Notes: generated by a model from the letters alone, not told the origin. Positions 41,930 to 50,890 are shown, counted from the stretch's first letter. The stretch is 64,000 bases of DNA from a bacterium (GCA_004563195.1 SFTJ01000003.1:62001-126000); one strand, 5' to 3'. Program-made: numbers and translations.

Positions 41930-43984
41930 ATGGCAGCATTAGAAAAAATCAGACAAAAAGCCGTTCTTTTGACCGTAGCGATAGGTGTGGCACTTCTTGC
42001 CTTCATCCTCGGTGACGCCGAAAGAGTGGTATCTTCAGTGTTTGGCAACAACAACACTATCGCCAAAGTAGATGGCGAAAAAATCGATGCAATCGAGTTC
42101 CAGAACCGTTATGAACTTGCCAGCCAGCAACTTCAGAACCAAGGTCAGCAAGTGGACGCAGCATTGATACAACAACAAGTGATGGAGCAAATGATTCAAG
42201 AACGCCTCCTCAACAAGGAAATCGAAAAGGTGGGCATCGAAGTATCGAACAGCGAAATCACCGAATCGATGACAGGCGCTAACGCCAACTACATGGTTAC
42301 GCAGTTTGCGCAATCGCTCGGCGTTCAGTCGGCAGCTCAGCTCTACGACCTTCTCTTCAACCCCGGCAAGTATGGCGCTACTCCCGAACAAGTGGCAGAA
42401 GCCAAGGGCCAATGGGAAAAGATTAAGGAAGAAGTGGTGAAGAACCTCAAGTACACCAAGCTCCAAAGCCTTATCGCCGGTGCTATTCAAGCCAACAAGC
42501 TCGACCGCGAGCAGCTCAACGAAGAAAATGCAGTGACCAACACCATCAACTTCGTAAAGCAAAGCTACGAATCGCTCAACGACGAAAAATACAAGCCAAC
42601 CGACGCTGAAATAAAGGCACAATACGAAAAGGACAAGGCACTCTTCCGTCTCGACGAAGAAATGCGCAAGATACACTATGTGGCAGTAGACGTGGTTCCA
42701 TCGAAGAACGACCTCGACAAGGCTGCTGCCATGATAGGCGAAACCCTCGACTCACTTCGCAAAGAAAACGGCGTTGACTTGGTTCGCAACAACAGCGAGC
42801 TCGTAATCAACGAAGCAAAGGTGCGCCTCAGCGACATCCGCGACACAGAAGTGAAGAACTTCGTGGCTAACGCAGCCGTAGGCGATGTCTCTGAGCCTAA
42901 ATTCGAAAACAGCATCGCCACCTACACCATCACCAAGCTCATAGGCAAGGAGATGGCAGTAGACTCTGTAAAGGTAAATGTAGTGTCGGTGCAAGGCGCC
43001 AAGTCGCTCCAAGACTCAGTGCTCAACTTGCTTAACGAAGGCAAGACCCTTGCCGACCTTAAGGACGTGAAGGGCGTGAGCGGTCAGGAAGACCAATGGC
43101 AAGTAATCTTGAACGTTGCCGACAGCGTAAAGACCAAGCTCACCAACGCACCTGCCGGCTACTTCGCACTCGACAGCAACGCCGAAGCAGCATTCCTCTG
43201 CAAAGTAATCGAAAAGAAGGCCCCCAAGACCATCTACAACATTGCAGCTATCGAACACAAGGTATATCCAAGCACCGAGACCACTACCGGTCTTAACGAC
43301 AAGCTCCAAGAGTTTATCACCACCAACAACACCGCCGAAACATTCGAAGCCAACGCTGTTAAGGCAGGCTACAACTGCATAGCAAGCACCGTCACTCCGA
43401 GCACCGCTCAAATCGACCGCATCGAAAATTCGCGCAAGGCAGTGCAATGGTTGTTCGAGTCGAAAGTAGGCAAAGTATCGCCTATCCTCACCGACAACAA
43501 GGATAAGCTCCTCGTAGTAGCCCTCGACGCTGCTTACACCGACTACGCTCCTGTCAGCGACGAACAAGTGAAATTGGCAGAAAGCATCAAGGCAGCCAAC
43601 GAAAAGAAGGCAGCCGACTTGATGGCTAAGCTCGAAGGTAAGAAGACCCTCAACGACTTCGCAACCGCCATGGGCGTGGCAGTCGACACCACTCAAGTTA
43701 CCTTCGGCCAAATGTTCATACCTAAGGTAGGCGCAGGTGAGTCGGAACTCACTGCCGCTGTAGCTACAGCCAAGCCTAACACCGTGGTTGGTCCTGTAAA
43801 GGGCAACACAGGCGTGTATGCATTTGTGGTAACCAACAGCGAAAAGAGCGAACGCAAGGTGACCGACCAGGAAGCTAACCGCACATTCGCATCATTGCGC
43901 GGCAGCCAAGCCGTGATGAGAAATGCAGTGGCTATCCTCCGCAAGTCGGTTAAGGTAGAAAAAGATATGCTTCGTTTCTTCTAA
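41930..43984 (+). CDS. PpiD/SurA-like periplasmic peptidyl-prolyl isomerase
   Basis: 684 aa anchored by one N-terminal membrane helix (VLLTVAIGVALLAFILGD) with the rest in the periplasm. Residues 40-250 show the SurA_N-type chaperone region (IAKVDGEKIDAIEFQNRYEL, many Gln/Glu helices). Parvulin-like stretches follow (about 250-380 and about 520-650). It has the length and layout of the Bacteroidetes PpiD-like foldases that help newly exported proteins fold, consistent with the many outer-membrane proteins in this window. Its own strong promoter and terminator make it monocistronic. Confidence 0.88.
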   Translation: MAALEKIRQKAVLLTVAIGVALLAFILGDAERVVSSVFGNNNTIAKVDGEKIDAIEFQNRYELASQQLQNQGQQVDAALIQQQVMEQMIQERLLNKEIEKVGIEVSNSEITESMTGANANYMVTQFAQSLGVQSAAQLYDLLFNPGKYGATPEQVAEAKGQWEKIKEEVVKNLKYTKLQSLIAGAIQANKLDREQLNEENAVTNTINFVKQSYESLNDEKYKPTDAEIKAQYEKDKALFRLDEEMRKIHYVAVDVVPSKNDLDKAAAMIGETLDSLRKENGVDLVRNNSELVINEAKVRLSDIRDTEVKNFVANAAVGDVSEPKFENSIATYTITKLIGKEMAVDSVKVNVVSVQGAKSLQDSVLNLLNEGKTLADLKDVKGVSGQEDQWQVILNVADSVKTKLTNAPAGYFALDSNAEAAFLCKVIEKKAPKTIYNIAAIEHKVYPSTETTTGLNDKLQEFITTNNTAETFEANAVKAGYNCIASTVTPSTAQIDRIENSRKAVQWLFESKVGKVSPILTDNKDKLLVVALDAAYTDYAPVSDEQVKLAESIKAANEKKAADLMAKLEGKKTLNDFATAMGVAVDTTQVTFGQMFIPKVGAGESELTAAVATAKPNTVVGPVKGNTGVYAFVVTNSEKSERKVTDQEANRTFASLRGSQAVMRNAVAILRKSVKVEKDMLRFF

Positions 43985-44010
43985 ACGAAAATCACATAAC
44001 TCACCTCACA

Positions 44011-44062
44011 TCGAGAGGCTGTGCCGATGAAGCAAAATCGAGGCACAGCCTCTCGATTTATT
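44011..44062 (+). terminator. Terminator after the PpiD-like gene
   Basis: A perfect 15-bp stem (TCGAGAGGCTGTGCC at 44011-44025 with its complement at 44042-44056), then a short T-rich stretch. Confidence 0.85.
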
Positions 44063-44168
44063 AGCCGGTGAGCCGCCTCAAATGCCTCGCTTGAGAATTG
44101 AAAACTGACAATTTTCCACCATTACACCCCTGCTACACCACGTTTCGAACCGATTATTGAGAAAAGCG

Positions 44169-44200
44169 TTTGCAGTTTTGGGGAATAATGTGTAAATTTG
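44169..44200 (+). promoter_or_regulatory. Promoter for sufE
   Basis: TTTG at 44169-44172, 20 bp, TAAATTTG at 44193-44200; about 30 bp upstream of the ATG at 44231. Confidence 0.75.
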
Positions 44201-44230
44201 GAAGTTGTAAACTATTACCAAAATAATAAT

Positions 44231-44656
44231 ATGGCTACAATCAACGAAATACAAGATGAAATAATCAGCGAGTTCAGCGACTTCGACGATTGGATGGACC
44301 GCTACGCCTATATCATCGACTTGGGCAACGAAGTGCCGGCGCTCGATGAGCAATACAAGACCCCCGACAACATCATAGAAGGCTGCCAGAGCCGCGTATG
44401 GCTCGTGGCGCGATACGACGACAATGGTCTGCTCCACTTCGAAGCCGACAGCGACGCAATAATAGTGAAAGGCATCATCTCGCTGCTGATGCGCGTGCTC
44501 AGCGGCCACACCCCACAAGAGATACTCGGCAGCGAACTCTACTTTGTGGATCGCATAGGCCTCAGCGAGCACCTCTCGCCCACACGCAGCAACGGTCTCG
44601 TGGCTATGATAAAGCAGATGCGAGTGTATGCCCTCGCCTATCAAGCCAAAGGCTGA
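44231..44656 (+). CDS. sufE: SufE-family sulfur acceptor
   Basis: 141 aa. SufE takes the persulfide from the cysteine desulfurase SufS and hands it to the SufBCD scaffold for Fe-S cluster assembly. The acceptor cysteine is C52 in EGCQSRVWLVA, the family hallmark, followed by the FEADSDAIIVKGIISLL region. The frame opens at 44198, but that start overlaps the promoter; the ATG at 44231 matches the family N-terminus. The other suf genes are not in the window. Confidence 0.93.
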   Translation: MATINEIQDEIISEFSDFDDWMDRYAYIIDLGNEVPALDEQYKTPDNIIEGCQSRVWLVARYDDNGLLHFEADSDAIIVKGIISLLMRVLSGHTPQEILGSELYFVDRIGLSEHLSPTRSNGLVAMIKQMRVYALAYQAKG

Positions 44657-44723
44657 CCCGGACCCCACCTCAGCGACAATTATAACAAATCACAAATATT
44701 AACTCTACTAACACAGTATTTTT

Positions 44724-46244
44724 ATGTTTAAATCGCATCCTAAAGGTCTATTACCTGCAGCGCTTGCCAATATGGGCGAACGCTTTGGTTACTACATTAT
44801 GAATGCAGTGCTTGTATTGTTCCTATGCTCGAAATTCGGTCTTAGCGACGAGACAAGCGGCTTTATCTACTCAGTATTCTACTGCGGTATCTATGTACTC
44901 AGCTTGGTGGGTGGATTGATAGCCGACCGCACACAGAACTACAAGGGCACCATCACCACCGGTCTCGTCACTATGGCTGCCGGCTATGTGCTCCTATCTA
45001 TTCCTATCCTTTCTACAGCCGAAAACATCACTTGGCTTTTGACCCTCACTTGCATTGCACTGTTCCTTATCGCATTTGGTAACGGTCTCTTCAAGGGCAA
45101 TTTGCAAGCTATCGTGGGCCAGATGTACGACAATCCACAATACGAAAAGCAGCGCGACTCGGGCTTCCAGATTTTCTACGTATTTATCAACGTGGGCGGT
45201 TTGGTGGCACCATTCATCGCACCTTTGCTTCGCGAATGGTGGCTCTCAGCCAACGGATTAGCATATAATGCCGAGTTGCCGGCACTCTGCCACCAATACT
45301 TGGCCGAAGGCGCCGAAATGGCTAATATGGCTAACCTCACCGCACTTGTAGAGCAAGTGAACGTGGGCGGTGCCGTAAGCGACATGACAGCATTCTGCAC
45401 ACAATACCTCGACGTGTTTAACACCGGTATTCACTACTCGTTCATTGCTTCGGTAGTGGCTATGCTCATCTCGCTTTGCGTGTTTATTGCTTTCAATAAG
45501 TTGTTCCCCACTCCGGGCAAGAAGGAAAAAGCTGCTTCGGTGGAATACACTCAAGAAGAGAAGTTGGCTATGGCTAAGGAAATCAAGCAACGCCTCTATG
45601 CTTTGTTTGCCATCCTCGGCATCGTAATCTTCTTCTGGTTCTCATTCCACCAGAATGGTCAGTCGCTCTCGCTCTTCGCTCGCGACTTCGTCAACACCTC
45701 ATCTATAGCACCCGAAATCTGGCAAGCCGTCAACCCATTCTTCGTTATCGTGCTCACTCCTATCATCATGGCAATCTTCGGAGCCTTCAGCCGTCGCGGC
45801 CGCGAAATCTCCACTCCTATGAAGATAGCCATAGGTATGGGTATTGCCGGATTGGCATTCTTGTTCCTCACAGCCTACTCTATGATGATGGGTTATCCAT
45901 CGGCCGAAACCTTCAAGGGTATGGATGTAGCAGCCAAGGAAGCCCTCAAGGCAGGTCCATGGGTACTTATCGTAATCTACTTCTTCCTCACCGTGGCTGA
46001 GTTGTTTATCTCGCCTCTCGGCTTGTCGTTTGTGTCGAAGGTGGCTCCAAAACACTTGCAAGGTCTTTGCCAAGGTTTGTGGCTCGGCGCTACAGCCATC
46101 GGTAACTTGTTCTTGTGGATTGGCCCGTTGATGTACAACGCATGGGACCTCTGGAAGTGCTGGACCGTGTTCTTGGTAGTATGTCTCGTTTCGATGGCTA
46201 TTATGCTTGGCATGGTTAAGTGGCTCGAACGCGTCACCAAGTAA
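44724..46244 (+). CDS. POT-family peptide transporter (paralogue 2)
   Basis: 506 aa, the same family as the 22379-23896 gene: ANMGERFGYYIMNAVLVLF in helix 1 (ExxER type) and the PTR2 signature NPQYEKQRDSGFQIFYVFIN. It has a longer loop between the N- and C-terminal bundles (about residues 175-235, rich in Ala/Asn) that the other copy lacks. The two paralogues therefore probably differ in substrate or regulation. It follows sufE by 67 bp and ends in a strong terminator. Confidence 0.92.
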   Translation: MFKSHPKGLLPAALANMGERFGYYIMNAVLVLFLCSKFGLSDETSGFIYSVFYCGIYVLSLVGGLIADRTQNYKGTITTGLVTMAAGYVLLSIPILSTAENITWLLTLTCIALFLIAFGNGLFKGNLQAIVGQMYDNPQYEKQRDSGFQIFYVFINVGGLVAPFIAPLLREWWLSANGLAYNAELPALCHQYLAEGAEMANMANLTALVEQVNVGGAVSDMTAFCTQYLDVFNTGIHYSFIASVVAMLISLCVFIAFNKLFPTPGKKEKAASVEYTQEEKLAMAKEIKQRLYALFAILGIVIFFWFSFHQNGQSLSLFARDFVNTSSIAPEIWQAVNPFFVIVLTPIIMAIFGAFSRRGREISTPMKIAIGMGIAGLAFLFLTAYSMMMGYPSAETFKGMDVAAKEALKAGPWVLIVIYFFLTVAELFISPLGLSFVSKVAPKHLQGLCQGLWLGATAIGNLFLWIGPLMYNAWDLWKCWTVFLVVCLVSMAIMLGMVKWLERVTK

Positions 46245-46274
46245 CGAAATAAGATTGTTTCAATCACATCATAG

Positions 46275-46309
46275 AGATGCGCTCCCACCCGGGGGCGCAT
46301 CTTTTTTTG
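46275..46309 (+). terminator. Terminator after POT paralogue 2
   Basis: AGATGCGC at 46275-46282 pairs with GCGCATCT at 46295-46302, followed by seven T. The following 46310-46630 stretch shows no gene I can support. Confidence 0.85.
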
Positions 46310-46631
46310 TTTTAGGCGCCTCTCACGCAATTTTGCACCCACAGAGCATCCAACCTACCCCGCAGCACCAAAAGCCCGCCACAACGCGCTAAATGAGCCA
46401 ATCGGCGCATCCCGAAAGGCAAATGCAGAATCAGCAGGTGTTATTCAGTCAATCATAACAATTATCCGGAGAAAAAAAATTTGCAAATCATCAATAATTT
46501 GCTACTTGTGAAGCCACGATTACAGCAATCACGGTTTACAAAACTTTAGAGACAAGATGGCAAAACCCGTGAAAGTATTCGCCTATGAGATACGCATCGG
46601 GTGCCGGACAATTCATTCACCCAGCAATAAC

Positions 46632-46667
46632 CCATCAGCACAGCCTCGGCGGGGGCTGTGCTGATGG
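46632..46667 (-). terminator. Terminator after the DUF4834 gene
   Basis: A 14-bp perfect stem (CCATCAGCACAGCC with GGCTGTGCTGATGG) with an 8-nt loop, 37 bp past the stop. Confidence 0.8.
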
Positions 46668-46703
46668 ATTATCGGATGGTGCTATTATTTGAAAAATTGA
46701 GTG

Positions 46704-47033
46704 TTATTTTATTTCCTCGTAGTCGGCATCAGACACCTGACCTTCGTCGCCTTTTATCATGGCGCGATAGTCGGCAGCCGTCTTGCGGTCGGAATCATCG
46801 TTGGGCCGGGCTTCGCCGGTGACTTCTTCAAATTCCACATATTCGCCGTCGTTGTCGCCGAACACTTTCTCGCGTTCCTTACGGTCGTCGTCTTGATTGG
46901 TGTCGTCGGAGCCGAATATATCGCTAAATCGGCGCATATACGATTTGGCATTAAATGCTATGCGCAATATTCCGAAGAACACCAATGCTATAAATAATAG
47001 GAATATAAATACTAATGCCTTGATAATAAACAT
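46704..47033 (-). CDS. DUF4834 membrane protein
   Basis: 109 aa: a single N-terminal membrane helix (MFIIKALVFIFLLFIALVFF), a short basic linker and a strongly acidic, disordered C-terminal tail (DDTNQDDDRKEREKVFGDND; ending SDADYEEIK). This matches the small DUF4834 proteins that Bacteroidales encode next to pssA and psd, as here. Function unknown; the neighbourhood suggests envelope lipid metabolism. The frame could start at 47090, but the ATG at 47033 places the helix at the N-terminus. Confidence 0.8.
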   Translation of the reverse strand: MFIIKALVFIFLLFIALVFFGILRIAFNAKSYMRRFSDIFGSDDTNQDDDRKEREKVFGDNDGEYVEFEEVTGEARPNDDSDRKTAADYRAMIKGDEGQVSDADYEEIK

Positions 47034-47128
47034 ATTGCAAAAGGATAAAAATGTGTGGAGTAATATATAAAATCTATTTTTTTGTGCCACGCCGCTACGG
47101 GCAGTGATGGCTATGTGTGTGTAGTGCC

Positions 47129-47833
47129 TTAGTTTTTATCTACTATCGAAGCCAGGACGTAGAAAATGATGGTCCAAGCCAAGCCCGGCAATCCCGAAGT
47201 AAACACGAAAAGGAAGAACGCCAACACGAGGAAATACACCTTGTAATTCTCCTTGAAATTGAGGTTTTTCACCTTTAGCGAGAACATAGGTATATTGCTC
47301 ACCATAAGCAGCGACACTATCACCACCAATGGGATAACCGCCCAAATAGGTGTATTGAGGTTATTGGCGTACCACGAAGCGAAGCCAATCCAGAATATGG
47401 CGTTGGCGGGGATGGGCATACCTATAAACGATGTGGTTTGGCGAGTATCAACATTGAATTTTGCCAATCGCACAGCGCCGAGGATGGGAATGATAAGAGC
47501 CACATAGCACAGCCAGCTGTCGGGCAAAGACGCTTGCATAAGCGAGTACATAATAAGCCCCGGAGCGAGACCAAAGCTCACGCAGTCGCAGAGCGAATCG
47601 AGCTCCTTGCCTATAGCCGACACCACATTGAGCAAACGGGCGGCAAGGCCATCGAGGAAGTCGAACACCGCAGCCAAAGCTATCATTACGAAAGCAGCTT
47701 CATAAGCCTCGATGCCCCAAAGCACCTCTTCGCGATATTTCAGGGCAAAAATGCAAGCCACAGCGCCACACAGCAAATTAAGGCATGTGATGGTGTTGGG
47801 TATATTCTTTTTTATTGCTACGAGTAGATTCAT
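47129..47833 (-). CDS. pssA: CDP-diacylglycerol-serine O-phosphatidyltransferase
   Basis: 234-aa inner-membrane enzyme making phosphatidylserine from CDP-diacylglycerol and serine. The CDP-alcohol phosphotransferase motif D-G-x2-A-R-x8-G-x3-D-x3-D is complete in DGLAARLLNVVSAIGKELDS plus LCD (D61, G62, A65, R66, G75, D79, D83), surrounded by six to eight membrane helices. It lies directly downstream of psd on the same strand, so the two consecutive steps to phosphatidylethanolamine are co-expressed. Confidence 0.95.
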   Translation of the reverse strand: MNLLVAIKKNIPNTITCLNLLCGAVACIFALKYREEVLWGIEAYEAAFVMIALAAVFDFLDGLAARLLNVVSAIGKELDSLCDCVSFGLAPGLIMYSLMQASLPDSWLCYVALIIPILGAVRLAKFNVDTRQTTSFIGMPIPANAIFWIGFASWYANNLNTPIWAVIPLVVIVSLLMVSNIPMFSLKVKNLNFKENYKVYFLVLAFFLFVFTSGLPGLAWTIIFYVLASIVDKN

Positions 47834-47873
47834 AGTGAGAAGAAATGTGACATAAAAAAACCAATGACTTTTG

Positions 47874-48545
47874 TTAATGCTGCTTCAATCGAGCTATCTG
47901 CGTCACCCCGCCGGTGGTGATATCGCCAAGCTTAACCATTATCTCCGTGTCGAGCGGCAGATAGATATCGACTCTTGAGCCGAATTTAATGAAACCCATG
48001 TGCTCTTCCACGCCCACAGAGTCGCCCGGCTCCACATAGGTGACTATGCGGCGAGCCACAGCGCCTGCTATCTGGCGCACGAGAATGTCGTGCCCCGTGG
48101 GAGTGTGAATAACCACGGTGGAGCGCTCATTTTCGGTGCTTGCTTTAGGCAACCAAGCCGAGAGGAATCGGCCCGAGTGGTGCTTCACATATTTCACCAC
48201 GCCCTGCACCGGCACCCAATTGGCATGAACATTAAAAACATTCATAAACACCGACAACTGTATCACATTGGCGTGCAGATACTCGTCCTCGTAGACCTCC
48301 TCGAGCGCCACCACCTTGCCGTCGACCGACGACACCACAGCATCGCTCGCATCGCCCTTAAAATGGCGTCGCGGACTGCGAAAGAAATTCACCACCACCA
48401 AAAACAACACCACCGATATGGCAATAAACACATAGGATATCACCTTATACGATAATATCAAATAGGCTGTGCTATTCACCATAAGCAAGATGAATAGCAG
48501 CATAAATATTATGTTGGTCCCTTCGTGGTGTATCTTAACTCTCAT
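47874..48545 (-). CDS. psd: Phosphatidylserine decarboxylase proenzyme
   Basis: 223-aa short-form decarboxylase producing phosphatidylethanolamine. N-terminal membrane helices (about 12-52), then FFRSPRRHF, VSSVDGKVVALEE and the HANW region. The self-cleavage site is G189-S190 in FIKFGSRVDIYLP: the serine becomes the pyruvoyl cofactor. The first gene of the psd-pssA-DUF4834 run, it has a strong promoter just upstream and is divergent from pgi. Confidence 0.95.
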   Translation of the reverse strand: MRVKIHHEGTNIIFMLLFILLMVNSTAYLILSYKVISYVFIAISVVLFLVVVNFFRSPRRHFKGDASDAVVSSVDGKVVALEEVYEDEYLHANVIQLSVFMNVFNVHANWVPVQGVVKYVKHHSGRFLSAWLPKASTENERSTVVIHTPTGHDILVRQIAGAVARRIVTYVEPGDSVGVEEHMGFIKFGSRVDIYLPLDTEIMVKLGDITTGGVTQIARLKQH

Positions 48546-48569
48546 TGTCGATTATTTATTCTTAATACG

Positions 48570-48600
48570 CAAAGTTAATCGTTTTTTGCCGATATCCAAA
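48570..48600 (-). promoter_or_regulatory. Promoter for psd-pssA
   Basis: Read on the minus strand: TTTG (48597-48600), a 19-bp spacer and TAACTTTG (48570-48577), about 25 bp before the psd ATG. Confidence 0.8.
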
Positions 48601-48781
48601 GCAATAAGCGCATATCCAACACTTTTTAGCGGAATTTTGTGATTGATTTATTATAAAAAAGCCAATTATATAGTGAAATTTGTTAGCAGCATAGCAAAAA
48701 AATAAGTATATTTGTGGCAAATAAACCATCAACCCACTAAATACAAGACTATATAAAAAATAACCAACTATTTCAGAAATA

Positions 48782-50122
48782 ATGGGAACAATAAAATTAA
48801 ACAACAAAGACGTGCTTGGCACAGTGAGCACAGCCGACATTGAGTCGTGGCAGGCAAAAGCCGAAAAGGCAGTAGATATGCTTGAAAATGGTACAGGCGA
48901 AGGTAACGGATACTTGGGATGGTTGCACCTACCGAGCTCTACCACCGACGAATTGGTCGACGAAATAGCAGAAGCATCGGCAGAACTTCGCAAGAAATGC
49001 GAATTTGTGGTTACCATCGGCATCGGCGGCAGCTACTTGGGTGCTAAGTCGGTAATCGAAGCTTTGTCCGACACTTTCGCAGCCTATAAAACATCGGAAG
49101 GCGCAAAGGTGCTTTTCGCAGGTCAAAACATAGGCGAAGAATACCTCTACGAATTGATGCAACTTCTCGAAGGCAAGCAATTCGGTATTGTGGTTATCTC
49201 TAAGTCGGGCACAACCACCGAGCCGGCTATCGCATTCCGCATCCTCAAGGAAATGCTCGAAAAGCAAGTGGGTAAAGCCGAAGCCGCCAAGCGCATCATA
49301 GCCATCACCGACGCCAGCAAGGGCGCACTTCGCACTCTTGCCACCGAAGAGGGCTACAAGACTTTCGTTATCCCCGGCAATGTGGGCGGCCGCTTCTCGG
49401 TGCTTACTCCGGTGGGATTGGTGCCAATAGCTGTGGCCGGTTTCGACATCAAGGCATTTGTGGCAGGCGCTCGCGCTATGGAAGCCGCTACTGCCAACGC
49501 CGACCCCGAAAATCCTGTTATTGCCTACGCCAAGACTCGTAACGCTCTCTATGCTGCTGGCAAGAAGATAGAAATTCTCGTTAACTTCCACCCAAAATTG
49601 CACTACGTTTCTGAATGGTGGAAGCAACTCTACGGCGAGAGCGAAGGTAAGGACCACAAGGGTATTTTCCCTGCATCGGTCGACGACACTACCGACTTGC
49701 ACTCTATGGGTCAATGGATTCAAGATGGCGAACGCACCATCTTCGAAACCGTTATCACCGTTGAAACGCAACAAAAAACTCTCGTAATTCCAAGCGACGA
49801 AGCTAACCTCGACTGCTTGAACTACATCGCCGGCAAACGCGTTGACGAAGTGAACAAGATGGCTGAACTGGGCACTCGCTTGGCTCACATCGATGGTGGC
49901 GTGCCTACTATGGTGATTACAATGCCTGAAATCAACGAAAACTACTTGGGTCAACTCATCTATTTCTTCGAGAAGGCTTGCGGCGTGAGCGGTTATCTGC
50001 TCGGCGTGAACCCATTCAACCAACCCGGTGTTGAAGCCTATAAGAAGAACATGTTTGCGCTGCTCAATAAGCCCGGCTACGAAGCCGAAAGCGCAGCTAT
50101 CCAAGCCAAGCTTGCCAAGTAA
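48782..50122 (+). CDS. pgi: Glucose-6-phosphate isomerase
   Basis: 446-aa cytosolic enzyme of glycolysis/gluconeogenesis (glucose-6-P to fructose-6-P), in the short bacterial form. Signatures: VTIGIGGSYLGAKSVIEAL, ISKSGTTTEPAIAFRIL (phosphate loop), GNVGGRFSVLTPVGLVP (PGI signature) and the C-terminal GVNPFNQPGVEAYKKNMFAL. A TATATTTG box at 48707-48714 may be its -7 element; the nearest TTTG is 24 bp upstream, a little far. It ends in a strong terminator. Confidence 0.96.
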   Translation: MGTIKLNNKDVLGTVSTADIESWQAKAEKAVDMLENGTGEGNGYLGWLHLPSSTTDELVDEIAEASAELRKKCEFVVTIGIGGSYLGAKSVIEALSDTFAAYKTSEGAKVLFAGQNIGEEYLYELMQLLEGKQFGIVVISKSGTTTEPAIAFRILKEMLEKQVGKAEAAKRIIAITDASKGALRTLATEEGYKTFVIPGNVGGRFSVLTPVGLVPIAVAGFDIKAFVAGARAMEAATANADPENPVIAYAKTRNALYAAGKKIEILVNFHPKLHYVSEWWKQLYGESEGKDHKGIFPASVDDTTDLHSMGQWIQDGERTIFETVITVETQQKTLVIPSDEANLDCLNYIAGKRVDEVNKMAELGTRLAHIDGGVPTMVITMPEINENYLGQLIYFFEKACGVSGYLLGVNPFNQPGVEAYKKNMFALLNKPGYEAESAAIQAKLAK

Positions 50123-50178
50123 CAATTATCTCACCGTGCATTTATACACAGAACGATAATTGCGACAAATAATACCAA

Positions 50179-50214
50179 ATAAGCCCCGCAGCACCAACGC
50201 CGCGGGGCTTATTT
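50179..50214 (+). terminator. Terminator after pgi
   Basis: An 11-bp stem (ATAAGCCCCGC with GCGGGGCTTAT) around a 12-nt loop, then TTTTA. Confidence 0.88.
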
Positions 50215-50284
50215 TATCATCGCCTATAACCGCCGCAAAGCCTCGGTGAGGCTGACAGTCACCTGCCTATCCACACTACCGCAA

Positions 50285-50335
50285 TAAAATCCGTGAAAAT
50301 CTGTACTTAATTCCGTGAAAATCCGTGTTAAAACC
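50285..50335. repeat. Dispersed repeat with GTGAAAATCCGTGTTAA core, copy 2
   Basis: AATCCGTGAAAATCTGTACTT followed by AATTCCGTGAAAATCCGTG matches the segment at 3845-3886 almost base for base. Both copies lie beside hairpin arrays. Confidence 0.65.
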
Positions 50336-50345
50336 ACACGCAGCA

Positions 50346-50589
50346 CGACCTGAAAGGTCGAATGCCCGAGCGAAGCGAGTGGCTCGTAGCCGAGGGTGGA
50401 GCGAAGCGAAACCCTCGGTATCGTGACGCCCACCAAGATGCGAAGAACGCGAAAATCGGCTTCCTTGTCGACTGTTCTCGCGTCTTTCGCTTTTCTTGAT
50501 GATGACGGCATTCCGGGGGTTGCGCTAACGCTTAACCCCCGGCTAAGAGCACTCGGGCTAAAGCCCTCGGCATTCAACCTTTCAGGTTG
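50346..50589. repeat. 244-bp near-palindrome built of nested hairpins
   Basis: Left end CGACCTGAAAGGTCGAATGC and right end (reverse complement) CAACCTGAAAGGTTGAATGC correspond, and the similarity continues inward to a centre near 50468. Each arm contains its own hairpins: left CGACCT-GAA-AGGTCG and CCGAGGGT...ACCCTCGG; right AACCT-TTC-AGGTT, GGGC-TAAA-GCCC and CCGGGGGTT...AACCCCCGG. Open frames of 75 and 117 codons across it are by-products of the repeats. Confidence 0.8.
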
Positions 50590-50621
50590 GATACCTTCGA
50601 GGCATATAAATGCATACCACT

Positions 50622-50815
50622 AACCGCATAACCGCAGGTTATGCCGAATAACCGCGGCAACGCCGCCTATTAACCGCTAAGAATTTGCCGATTAACCGCA
50701 TCACCGCCAAGGTGATGCCATTAACCGCGGCAACGCCGCCTATTAACCGCAACAAAGTTGCCGTATAACCGCATCACCACAAGGTGATGCCTACAACCCG
50801 CGGCGAAGCCGACTA
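50622..50815. repeat. Ordered hairpin array C (eight hairpins)
   Basis: Eight TAACC-introduced hairpins in order: GCATAACC-GCA-GGTTATGC, GCGGC, a degenerate GCTAA...TTTGC, GCATCACC, GCGGC, GCAAC, GCATCACC, GCGGC. It fills the gap between the 244-bp palindrome and the duplicated GH92 tail. The first hairpin differs from the others in both arms in a way that keeps pairing. Confidence 0.88.
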
Positions 50816-50821
50816 AAAAAG

Positions 50822-50866
50822 TGAGTCCAACCCACCTTGATATGCGGTAGTTGAACTCACTTTTTT
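50822..50866 (-). terminator. Terminator after the duplicated GH92 tail
   Basis: AAAAAAGTGAGTTCAAC at the right (as complement) pairs with the AGTGAGTCCAAC-type left arm around ACCTTGATATGCGG: left AAAGTGAGT-CCAAC, right GTTGAACTCACTTTTTT, 12-13 bp with one bulge. Confidence 0.65.
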
Positions 50867-50890
50867 ATACCGATTAATGTATTTTTTTGA

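Noticed and set aside
46557..46664. 35-codon ORF (MAKPVKVFAYEIRIGCRTIH...)
   Set aside because: It runs into the terminator of the opposite gene and has no recognisable family; possibly a gene scrap but unsupported.
50224..50623. ORFs of 117 and 75 codons across the 244-bp palindrome
   Set aside because: They are explained by the hairpin repeats and show no protein features.
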